Source: Candidatus Altarchaeales archaeon WOR_SM1_SCG (GTDB taxonomy: Archaea; Altiarchaeota; Altiarchaeia; IMC4; WOR-SM1-SCG). Taken from it: a DNA stretch of 36,987 nt. A model generated the notes under the pieces. The model saw only the letters and a program-made list of their open reading frames with translations, had not been told where the DNA came from and made no database searches. Every line of letters begins with the position of its first letter. Position 1 is the stretch's first letter. A program made the position numbers and the translations under genes. The stretch covers positions 1 to 36,987 of the forward strand of contig MCBE01000300.1 in NCBI GenBank assembly GCA_001723845.1. The letters run 5' to 3'. Below are positions 16,589 to 23,396 of this stretch, one piece after another.

Positions 16589-18742
16589 TTAATTTTTAGA
16601 AGAATTTTCAGGACTATGTTTTTGCGCGGGTGGGTCAAATGGATCAAAATTATACCTCTCTTTTAAAATGTTATTTAAATATGTAAATGAATATGCTATG
16701 TCAATGGTGAGTTTTTCCGGGAGCATAAATTGGTATTTTACATTCTCTTGTATTCCTTCTTCTATCCCCTCTTGTATTCCTTCTTCTATCCCCTCTTGTA
16801 TTCCTTCTTCTATCCCCTCTTGTATTCCTTCTTCTATCCCCTCTTGTATTCCTTCTTCTATCCCCCCCTGTATTCCTTCTTCTGTCCCCTCTTGTATTCC
16901 TTCTTCTATCCCCCCCTGTATTCCTTCTTCTGTCCCCTCTTGTATTCCTTCTTCTATCCCCTCTTGTATTCCTTCTTCTGTCCCCTCTTGTATTCCTTCT
17001 TCTATCCCCTCTTGTATTCCTTCTTCTATCCCCTCCTCTATTCCCGTGTAATATACGTCTAATTGTTTGCCCCTGTCTTTTATTTTATATGAACTAACCC
17101 CAGTTTTTATTTCCCAGCTAATCAAATCTATTTTTGAGATTTTTGTATCTTTGAATAGAAAGTAATCATTATCTTCGAAAACTTCTATCAGTTTCTTATT
17201 AACTTTCTTTTCCTTTAGATATTGTTTATATTCTGGTTCCAAACTAAACAAATAATTTTCATCTATTTTATATAAAGGATAATCACAAAGTAAATCTGCA
17301 TTTATTTTTAGTTCGTTGTCGCTCTCATCTATTGATTTGACTATTAATGGCCACTTTTTACCAATAGCATCTAATACTGCGTCCTCAAATTGGGAGGGAG
17401 TTTTTGTTGTTATATTTATTCTTTTAAGCCACATTAACCATTTATTTGTGTGTAAACCCATCTCCTCTAACTTTTCATTTATTCCTTTATCAATTAATTC
17501 AAGCATGTTTAAAAGATCTGGATAGTCAGTTTCTATTTTAAACACACCAATTAAACGATATTGAAGTCCCTCTATGCTCATAATTTCTAAATACTTAATT
17601 TCATTTGTTATTTCCCTCAACTTTTCTACAACATCCTTAATATTTTCTGGGCTTGCGTCTACTTTAAAATGAATTTCAATCTCATCAATAATTAATTTTG
17701 GTTTAAACGGTGTATGTTTTATCTTTTTACGTATTGTGTCTGGAATAAAATCAAACATATTTGCTAAAATATACGGAGATGCATGTATATCGATACCTCT
17801 TGATAGGGCATATAATAAATTGAAAATATCACTATTTTTATCTATCTTATTTATTAATAAAGACTTTAGAGTATTGTCAAGTGATTGCTCATCCACATTT
17901 CTCGGAGATAATTCTTTACATACATCTATAACCCTTCCTTTGTTTACATATTCACTAATATTTTTCCATTCTGATAAAAAACCATGGGTCAGTGCAACTT
18001 GGAGTATAGACTGTTGCCATCTTTTTTTGCCATCCCTTTTATCTTTTATTGATAGTGCCAGTATATGCGACAGTATATTTAATCCGATACATTCGGTATG
18101 AAATTCACAATTTTTGAAATCAATTTCATGAGATTCTTTAATACTCCACCCTAATTCCTTTAAATAATTGCGAAGTCCTACATCACCTGCCCAATTATCT
18201 TTTAGGGAACTACTGCTAATGTAACATATCAATTGCTTTTTGTATACATTTAACTGGTCATTTGCCTCTTCTATTATATAACCCCCCTCTTGCCCCTTTA
18301 TCTTCCAACTTTTATTACCTATCCTGCAGACTCTTGTGCCATTAGATAACCGGATATTATTATATTTAAATATTTCCTTCAATTGCTCATTAATTTCGCC
18401 AATCTTCAAGTATTTTCTGTAGTCTATACTTAAGTTAAACAAATATGGTCCGTTACATGTCCTAAATGGCCACAATCCAAACACATTCATATTTCTTAAA
18501 TTTGGTCCTACAGTAATAAAAAGAAAATCGCCATTATCATTAATTTTATGTATCGACATGATTCGTCTTTTACGCAATGCATACTCTTTCATTTTCTGCA
18601 GACTCATTTCATCATACCCACATGCAATGCCTATACAACCCATAATGCCATTATCAATTTGTAGGGGATACCAATAAACCCTATCAAATTCCAACTCGAT
18701 ATCGCTCATGCTTTTTTCCGGTTCCAATAAAAATTTAAACAT
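16589..18742 (-). CDS. Unrecognised protein with duplicated domain and xEGI repeats
   Basis: I do not recognise the family of this 717-residue protein. Two visible features stand out. First, residues ~99-169 ('YLFNLSIDYRKYLKIGEINEQLKEIFKYNNIRL...SWKI...YII...LNVY') are repeated at ~495-566 ('YLFSLEPEYKQYLKEKKVNKKLIEVFEDNDYFL...SWEI...YKI...LDVY'), a clear internal domain duplication. Second, residues ~568-665 are an 'IEEGIQEG' tandem, a helical low-complexity linker also seen in Rpn-type PD-(D/E)XK proteins, though no nuclease motif is seen here. A tail with 'YSFTYLNNILKERYNFDPFDPP' follows. No membrane segment or signal peptide is seen. It is the last gene of a minus-strand run behind the HEAT-protein gene. 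Confidence 0.7.
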   Translation of the reverse strand: MFKFLLEPEKSMSDIELEFDRVYWYPLQIDNGIMGCIGIACGYDEMSLQKMKEYALRKRRIMSIHKINDNGDFLFITVGPNLRNMNVFGLWPFRTCNGPYLFNLSIDYRKYLKIGEINEQLKEIFKYNNIRLSNGTRVCRIGNKSWKIKGQEGGYIIEEANDQLNVYKKQLICYISSSSLKDNWAGDVGLRNYLKELGWSIKESHEIDFKNCEFHTECIGLNILSHILALSIKDKRDGKKRWQQSILQVALTHGFLSEWKNISEYVNKGRVIDVCKELSPRNVDEQSLDNTLKSLLINKIDKNSDIFNLLYALSRGIDIHASPYILANMFDFIPDTIRKKIKHTPFKPKLIIDEIEIHFKVDASPENIKDVVEKLREITNEIKYLEIMSIEGLQYRLIGVFKIETDYPDLLNMLELIDKGINEKLEEMGLHTNKWLMWLKRINITTKTPSQFEDAVLDAIGKKWPLIVKSIDESDNELKINADLLCDYPLYKIDENYLFSLEPEYKQYLKEKKVNKKLIEVFEDNDYFLFKDTKISKIDLISWEIKTGVSSYKIKDRGKQLDVYYTGIEEGIEEGIQEGIEEGIQEGTEEGIQEGIEEGIQEGTEEGIQGGIEEGIQEGTEEGIQGGIEEGIQEGIEEGIQEGIEEGIQEGIEEGIQEGIEEGIQENVKYQFMLPEKLTIDIAYSFTYLNNILKERYNFDPFDPPAQKHSPENSSKN
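16751..17038 (-). repeat. 12 x 24-bp coding minisatellite
   Basis: Twelve head-to-tail copies of 'tattccttcttctatcccctcttg' (+ strand view), with a few units carrying 'tccccccctg' or 'tctgtcccc' variants. On the minus strand they encode the eight-residue unit 'IEEGIQEG' with Thr or Gly substitutions. The 24-nt period is a multiple of three, so copy-number changes keep the frame. The purine/pyrimidine strand bias also leaves + frames open, which explains two false ORFs in the track. Confidence 0.95.
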
Positions 18743-18769
18743 TTTTTATCAAATATTATTCCTTTTTTT

Positions 18770-18804
18770 ATCATTAAAGTAACCTATAAATAATTTTTAA
18801 TGAT
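18770..18804. promoter_or_regulatory. Inverted repeat upstream of 717-aa gene
   Basis: 'atcattaaa' (18770-18778) and 'tttaatgat' (18796-18804) form a 9-bp inverted repeat separated by 17 nt. It lies within the 145-nt gap between the 173-aa gene and the 717-aa gene, about 30 nt upstream of the latter's start codon. It could be an operator, or a hairpin between cistrons; no poly-T run makes a terminator certain. Confidence 0.35.
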
Positions 18805-18887
18805 ATGGTACAACCATTGATGGAATATGTGGTGTTTTTTGAAAGTGTACTCCACTGATTATAAAATTCTGTGTGATACTATAAATC

Positions 18888-19409
18888 TCATCTTTTAATT
18901 TCAAATTTAACATCTCTTATTATAGAGTACTTCTTTATCGCATCTTCTGAAAACTCAAATGCTGCTTTCTCAATTATTTTTTTATCCATCATTTCCAATG
19001 GATAGTCAAAATTAATCTCTTCTTCATCTATTGTCATAGAAGGAATCTTCCTTCCATACTTACTATTCGGTGTATTTAATTGTCCATTTTCATCAATAGA
19101 AATGCCCTGCTCAATGAGCCACGCACTATCCACATCAATTGAATGTGGATCAATAAAACGAATTGCATGATCCCTTGCTTCTAATCTCTCTTTAATCTTT
19201 TCTATGACATTTTTTATTATATACTCTTGAGGGGGATTATGTTGTACTATGGAAAACTCACCATCTTTAACTGCAACAAATGGTTGCGTCCCTTTATAAG
19301 GGGTTTCAACCAAAAAAGGACTCCAGAAAATCTCAGGGTCATCAATTACCCACACATCAAATACTGTCCAAAATCCATCGATTCCAAACATTCTGATTAC
19401 AGGGTGCAT
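18888..19409 (-). CDS. Unrecognised ORF, probably 3' part of a split gene
   Basis: The 173-residue track ORF starts at 'MHPVIRMFGIDGFW'. The frame is open upstream to a stop at 19491-19493 and reads 'QSFKDQREIIDGCIREEFDRLLYDLKP', which looks coding but has no ATG, GTG or TTG. This segment overlaps the end of the upstream ORF in another frame. The simplest reading is that a one-base indel near 19480-19495 split a single gene of about 345 codons; a true overlapping cistron is the alternative. The protein contains 'DPHSIDVDSAWLIEQGISID' and an acidic C-terminal half. No known domain was recognised, and no membrane segment is seen. Confidence 0.5.
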   Translation of the reverse strand: MHPVIRMFGIDGFWTVFDVWVIDDPEIFWSPFLVETPYKGTQPFVAVKDGEFSIVQHNPPQEYIIKNVIEKIKERLEARDHAIRFIDPHSIDVDSAWLIEQGISIDENGQLNTPNSKYGRKIPSMTIDEEEINFDYPLEMMDKKIIEKAAFEFSEDAIKKYSIIRDVKFEIKR

Positions 19410-19462
19410 TGGTTTTAAATCGTATAAAAGACGATCAAACTCCTCGCGTATACACCCATCTA

Positions 19463-19915
19463 TTATCTCGCGTTGATCTTTAAAAGATTGTCAGCACCTT
19501 TATCTCTCGCATTCTCTAACATATCTTCATTTGCCGGAACTGCCATCTGAAAATTATAAGTCAAACCAATTCTTGCATCAGTTGGTATAACAAAGACAGG
19601 AAGATTCAATTCCCGTGCTATATTCCCAATTAGATGACCTTCCACTTTCTTATATAACCCAATAAGAGGAGTGAGGGTGAATTTTTGTTTTAACTCATGT
19701 TGTATTATCACCTCTGCTACATTTTTAAGAGGACCTGCTTTAATATATTCCGCAAGCAACGACTTTCTTAAATCTTCATCCATTTCCCCAAGAAAAGCAT
19801 TTAAATATCTGCTTCTAACCTGTACCCTATCTTCTATACTCTCCACTCTAAAGGGTATTTCTGGTTTCTTAAAAAAATACTGTTCCTGATAATCAATTGG
19901 TTTATTGGAGTTCAT
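19463..19915 (-). CDS. Unrecognised ORF, probably 5' part of a split gene
   Basis: The 150-residue protein starts 'MNSNKPIDYQEQYFFKKPEIPFRVESIEDRVQVRSRYLNAFL' and ends 'GADNLLKINAR'. It has a helical middle ('VAEVIIQHELKQKF') and a strand-rich segment 'LPVFVIPTDARIGLTYNFQMAVP'. No family is recognised. It lies 41 nt downstream of the HEAT-protein gene on the same strand, consistent with an operon. The next ORF continues in a different frame with coding-like sequence before any start codon, so this may be the N-terminal half of one disrupted protein. Confidence 0.55.
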   Translation of the reverse strand: MNSNKPIDYQEQYFFKKPEIPFRVESIEDRVQVRSRYLNAFLGEMDEDLRKSLLAEYIKAGPLKNVAEVIIQHELKQKFTLTPLIGLYKKVEGHLIGNIARELNLPVFVIPTDARIGLTYNFQMAVPANEDMLENARDKGADNLLKINAR

Positions 19916-19956
19916 ATTATCTTATTTTTTTATTTATGTATTTATTAGTCTTTTTA

Positions 19957-21114
19957 TTAATCGAGTTCTCCTAATGCCCATTTCGCACTCGTTCTCACTT
20001 CTTCATACTCATCCTCTTCTAATAGTGATAATACATGTATAGTATCTCCCCTCATGTTTTCGGGTATTTCATCCCCCATATTGCCAATAATCCATGCTAA
20101 TATGGACTTGACTTTAGTGTCACTATCGTTTCTTAATTCCAATATATTTTCTATAACTACTCCCCTATACTCATGGGGGATAACAGTTCTTATCCTCCCT
20201 ATAGCCCATGATGAAAGACGTCTTACGCGCCAGTGGCCATCCTTAACTAACTCCAATAATCTTTCCACCACACCATTCATACTATCTTCCGGGATGTTAT
20301 CTCTCATTTTTCCCATAGCCCATGCCACATCACGCTTTCCCCGAAAGTCAGTAGTTCTACTAAATTCTAACAGACCATTTATAAACTCGTTTATCATATC
20401 CTCTGGAATAACATCCAATATTCTGTCTAAATTTTGTATTACACTACGCCTTACTACCCAATCAGAATCTGTGCATAACTCTAATAATCTATTTACAACA
20501 TCTACTCTTAGATCTTCGGGAATTAAATCCCATAATACATTTAAGGAATTCACTGTGGATTCTTTTACGATCCATGCGTTATCACCACTTAATTCTATCA
20601 GTACATTAACCACATCATTGATAGTTTCTGGTGTGATTATCCTTTTTAGTTTCCTTAATGCACGTACTGCAGACTCGCGTACTTCTTCTTTTTTGTATCT
20701 ACAGGTAGTGACTAATGTTCTAATTACATCTGCGCTATTAGTTTGTGGAATTACGGTTTCCAACCGTCCAAGCGATAGGACCGAAGAAGCGACTACAGTA
20801 TATTGTTCATTTTCATCCGTGCAAATTGTTGTTAAACGATTTATAACAGAGGATATTTTATCATTGGGTATAAAATTACCTAATTTACCTAATGACATAC
20901 ATGCAGATCGTTTCACGATCGCATTTCCATCTTTACTAAATTCAATTAATTGCGTTATAATTTCATCTTTTAAATCCTGTGGGATTATATTATATAACCG
21001 ACTATCTAAGTTCCCCAGATTACGTATTGAAATTGCTCTTACTGGTGGTGCGCGGGCTGTTGTTTTTGCTTCCAATAACTCTCCTTGTACCCAATGTTCT
21101 ATATCAATTGACAT
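19957..21114 (-). CDS. HEAT-repeat protein
   Basis: The 385-residue protein is built of about eight or nine HEAT repeats of ~40 residues. Each has a helix with 'VV.RLLELC/S.D...WVVRRSVI..L..' and a conserved 'IPED/IPQ/IPHE' turn. Unlike the 34-aa repeats in the STAND gene, these are diverged from one another, as in long-standing protein-binding solenoids. There is no enzymatic domain, signal peptide or membrane segment. It is the first gene of the minus-strand run that continues with the two unknown ORFs and the 717-aa gene, so it likely acts as scaffold or sensor for them. Its upstream region holds two palindromes. Confidence 0.8.
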   Translation of the reverse strand: MSIDIEHWVQGELLEAKTTARAPPVRAISIRNLGNLDSRLYNIIPQDLKDEIITQLIEFSKDGNAIVKRSACMSLGKLGNFIPNDKISSVINRLTTICTDENEQYTVVASSVLSLGRLETVIPQTNSADVIRTLVTTCRYKKEEVRESAVRALRKLKRIITPETINDVVNVLIELSGDNAWIVKESTVNSLNVLWDLIPEDLRVDVVNRLLELCTDSDWVVRRSVIQNLDRILDVIPEDMINEFINGLLEFSRTTDFRGKRDVAWAMGKMRDNIPEDSMNGVVERLLELVKDGHWRVRRLSSWAIGRIRTVIPHEYRGVVIENILELRNDSDTKVKSILAWIIGNMGDEIPENMRGDTIHVLSLLEEDEYEEVRTSAKWALGELD

Positions 21115-21167
21115 TTGAATTGTTTTGGATTATTAAGATTTAATAAAATTAATTATGTTGTTTAAAA

Positions 21168-21223
21168 GTGTTGAAAATGTCCTCCCTAAAAAATTAATTA
21201 GTTTTCTTGACAGATTTCAACAC
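21168..21223. promoter_or_regulatory. Inverted repeat upstream of HEAT gene
   Basis: 'gtgttgaaa' (21168-21176) and 'tttcaacac' (21215-21223) form a perfect 9-bp inverted repeat with a 38-nt spacer, about 55-110 nt upstream of the minus-strand HEAT gene start (21114). The position fits an operator bound by a dimeric regulator, or the arms of a looped structure. Confidence 0.4.
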
Positions 21224-21278
21224 AATTATATTAAATATATAGATTCATTCTTTATATATTAATTTTTTAAATGCAGGT

Positions 21279-21302
21279 TTTGCGACATTTTTTTGTCGCA
21301 AA
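21279..21302. promoter_or_regulatory. Palindrome TTTGCGACA-N6-TGTCGCAAA
   Basis: A perfect 9-bp inverted repeat around six T residues, in the 320-nt AT-rich gap between the HEAT gene (minus) and the alaS 3' fragment (plus). A stable hairpin or a binding site for a dimeric regulator is possible. The rest of the gap up to 21390 shows no coding potential. Confidence 0.5.
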
Positions 21303-21392
21303 GATAAAAATAATCCTATTTTTACAACTTTTTATTTTATTTCTGGAAAAGCATTAAAAGTCAACATTTTCAAAATATAACTAAAATTCTAA

Positions 21393-21433
21393 GTGGGCTA
21401 AAAGCCCGCTATTTCTCGTCGGGAAACTCCGAC
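21393..21433. other. Two adjacent hairpins at alaS-fragment junction
   Basis: 'gtgggct-aaa-agcccgc' (21393-21409) and 'gtcgg-gaaact-ccgac' (21418-21433) form two consecutive GC-rich hairpins in AT-rich DNA. They end two nucleotides before homology to alaS begins at 21435. The arrangement resembles the subterminal hairpins at the right end of IS200/IS605-type elements, or the end of a TnpB-associated RNA, but no tnpA or tnpB gene is nearby. A related 'ctcgtcggga...ccgac' motif occurs in the tRNA-Arg repeat array near 26080. Confidence 0.4.
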
Positions 21434-21434
21434 T

Positions 21435-21812
21435 GAGGAATGGAAATTACTTGGTAAAGAAGTTGAAAAATTGAAGAAAAATTTAAAAAATAATGTTTAT
21501 GAAAATTTAAATGAAAAATTCAAAACAGGTAATTTTGTAAAATTTATCTCGCACGGGCTTGAAGTAAAAGATGCAATAAGTTTAGCAAAGGAATTTACGG
21601 AAGGGAAAAATAGAATTTTAATTTTAATTAATGTTTCCGGCGGGAAGGCAAATGTTGTCTGCGCTTCTTCAAACCCGGATGTTAATGCGGGGGGTGCTGC
21701 AAAAAAAATTTCAAATAAATTAGGGGGTGGGGGGCATGGTGATGAGAAACTTGGGGTTGGCGGCGGTAAGGCGGAGAGCGTTGAGGATGTCCTGGCGAAG
21801 TTTGAAATTTGA
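21435..21812 (+). pseudogene. 3' fragment of alaS (DHHA1 domain)
   Basis: The 378 nt align without gaps to the last 378 nt of the complete alaS (16186-16563), ending at the same stop codon. They are about 90% identical or better by eye, with both silent and amino-acid changes. The fragment encodes only the C-terminal helices and the DHHA1 end ('SNKLGGGGHGDEKLGVGGGKAESVEDVLAKFEI'). Homology begins abruptly at 'gaggaatggaaatta' directly after two hairpins. An ATG at 21471 could start a 113-aa peptide, but this lacks the catalytic and editing domains and is best treated as a remnant. Confidence 0.9.
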
Positions 21813-21983
21813 TTTCATTAACATAATTGGAATTCTTATAGACAGTTATCGGGATTATATTCCTGGGCGTAATCATGTTTTATTTTATATTGGTTGAATT
21901 CAGGATGTTTGCACAAATCTATAAAGAATCAAAAGAAAAATTAATTGAAACCGCACCTTTATAATCCAAATTTAATTTAATTT

Positions 21984-22364
21984 ATGAAAGAATTCCTGAT
22001 AAAAACAAAAATCGTGTTTGACCGCGGGAAGTACTGGCTCGGCTATGTGACATTTCTCATGATGGCGTTTGTCACTGTAACCAGCATGAAAGAGTACGCT
22101 TATTTTGAATTTTTGCGGGGCGGGTACTGGCTTGTAATTGTTATCGGCGCAGCCCTTGGAGGCATGCTCCTGCTCGGTTATATTGAACTAAAACATCTTA
22201 AAACATACCAGAAGGAAATAGAAGTTTTGTCAAAAATCAACCCGATACAGCAGAAGGTTTTTGAAAATCATGATAAAATTTTAAATAAATTAAGCGAACT
22301 GGAAAGTAAGGTTGATGAATTGTCAGGGAAGAAAAAAGAAGTAATTAAAAAAATTAATCAATAA
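21984..22364 (+). CDS. Small membrane protein with coiled coil
   Basis: The 126-residue protein has two predicted membrane segments (about residues 18-36 'YWLGYVTFLMMAFVTVTS' and 47-66 'YWLVIVIGAALGGMLLLGYI'). A hydrophilic, coiled-coil-like C-terminal half follows ('VFENHDKILNKLSELESKVDELSGKKKEVIKK'). The family is not recognised. It is followed after 2 nt by another membrane-protein gene, so the two probably form an operon. The 170 nt upstream contain a 29-codon open frame (21875-21964, 'MFYFILVEFRMF...') of uncertain meaning. Confidence 0.75.
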   Translation: MKEFLIKTKIVFDRGKYWLGYVTFLMMAFVTVTSMKEYAYFEFLRGGYWLVIVIGAALGGMLLLGYIELKHLKTYQKEIEVLSKINPIQQKVFENHDKILNKLSELESKVDELSGKKKEVIKKINQ

Positions 22365-22366
22365 AA

Positions 22367-22789
22367 ATGTCAGATATAATGTATGACCTTTATGGACCGG
22401 AAGCGAGGAAAAGGGAGGAGGAAAAGGAAAAAAAAGGAAAATCAAGGGAAGTGGAAAAGGGGAAGACCGAGCAGATCACAACGGAGAACGAAATTAAATT
22501 AATGACTCTGGTGGGGATACCAAATGGAATCATCTCTATGAAAATGTGTACGATAGCAACTATTATTTGTATTATTAGTTTTATTGGTGGACTTTCATCT
22601 GGTGCAAAACTTTTCATTATTCCACTTATAATTGGGGCAATCGGGTATATTGTTGGGATTGTTTTTGGAATTCTCGGACTTTTTACCGATCAAAATAAAA
22701 TTCCGGCCATAGTAGGTTTAATAATTAATGTTTTATTTATGTTTTGCTTCATAGGGATTTGGATAGGGTTGGCGGGGGTGGTTGGTTAA
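22367..22789 (+). CDS. DUF4190-like membrane protein
   Basis: The 140-residue protein has a charged Lys/Glu-rich N-terminus (about residues 12-45) and then three hydrophobic segments ('ICTIATIICIISFIGGLSSG' region, 'LFIIPLIIGAIGYIVGIVFGILGLF', 'AIVGLIINVLFMFCFIGIWIGLAG'). The glycine-rich arrangement with 'GIVFGILGLF' resembles DUF4190-type small membrane proteins. Its function is unknown. It is tightly coupled to the preceding coiled-coil membrane protein gene. Confidence 0.7.
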   Translation: MSDIMYDLYGPEARKREEEKEKKGKSREVEKGKTEQITTENEIKLMTLVGIPNGIISMKMCTIATIICIISFIGGLSSGAKLFIIPLIIGAIGYIVGIVFGILGLFTDQNKIPAIVGLIINVLFMFCFIGIWIGLAGVVG

Positions 22790-22823
22790 TATTTTATATT
22801 ATGGATAAATTTAAAATTCAATT

Positions 22824-23312
22824 TCATAAACTAATCTTCAGCCGCTCAACTTCATTATCAAAAAACTCCGCACCGTCTTTTTTAAATATCTTTAAAATTA
22901 TGTGCGTGTTCGTTCCGACAACATCTTTTTTCGGTGCAAGCTTGTCTGTTGTGAAATCGCTGATTTCGTCTATGTTATTGCCGCATACATAAACCATTAA
23001 ATCGTATTCCCCGCTTGCGACATAAACGCCTACAACCCTTGAATCATTTGAGATTTCCTTTGCAATCCTTGCAAAACCCGCCCTCTCCTGCGGTACAACC
23101 TTAACCTGTATTATTGCGTAAACCTTCTCAACGCCCGCGCGCTTCCAGTCAATTATCGTGTTGAATTTTCTTATTATTTTGTTTTTTTTCAGGGCATCTA
23201 TTCTTGCATTAACCTCGTCTTCCGGGATGTCAAGCATCACGGCAAGGTCTTTTACAGGCGCCCTTGCATCCTTTTCCAGTACCTTTAAAATCTCTGTGTC
23301 TTTTGAGTCCAT
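22824..23312 (-). CDS. Lrp/AsnC-family transcriptional regulator
   Basis: The 162-residue protein begins with an Lrp-type helix-turn-helix ('DTEILKVLEKDARAPVKDLAVMLDIPEDEVNARIDALKKNKIIRKF', residues 4-50). It continues with a RAM ligand-binding domain ('VYAIIQVKVVPQERAGFARIAKEI...VVGVYVASGEYDLMVYV'). Such regulators bind amino acids and control amino-acid metabolism. The gene is divergent from a PLP aminotransferase with an 84-nt shared intergenic region, so it very likely controls that gene and itself. Confidence 0.9.
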   Translation of the reverse strand: MDSKDTEILKVLEKDARAPVKDLAVMLDIPEDEVNARIDALKKNKIIRKFNTIIDWKRAGVEKVYAIIQVKVVPQERAGFARIAKEISNDSRVVGVYVASGEYDLMVYVCGNNIDEISDFTTDKLAPKKDVVGTNTHIILKIFKKDGAEFFDNEVERLKISL

Positions 23313-23396
23313 AATTGTTGTATTTTGTTTTTAAATTAATTGTTAAAATTAAGATTAAATTTAATAATTCATATATTAAAAATTAAAAAAGAAATA

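Noticed and set aside
16668-17062. Two + strand ORFs (127 and 110 aa) rich in 'IPSCIPSS' or 'YSFFYPLL' repeats
   Set aside because: They are readings of the 24-bp minisatellite on the opposite strand of the 717-aa gene; a period divisible by three without stops opens several frames.
20054-21118. 354-aa + strand ORF
   Set aside because: Antisense shadow of the HEAT-repeat gene; composition is Ser/Ile/Thr-rich with no domain pattern, while the minus frame shows clear HEAT repeats.
21875-21964. 29-codon membrane-like ORF between the alaS fragment and the 126-aa gene
   Set aside because: Short, with a stop just upstream and no supporting signal; possibly a remnant, but too weak to call a gene.
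23340-23396. TTG-initiated N-terminal extension of the aminotransferase
   Set aside because: The added 19 residues are AT-driven and hydrophobic, in the promoter region shared with the Lrp gene; family members begin near the ATG at 23397.
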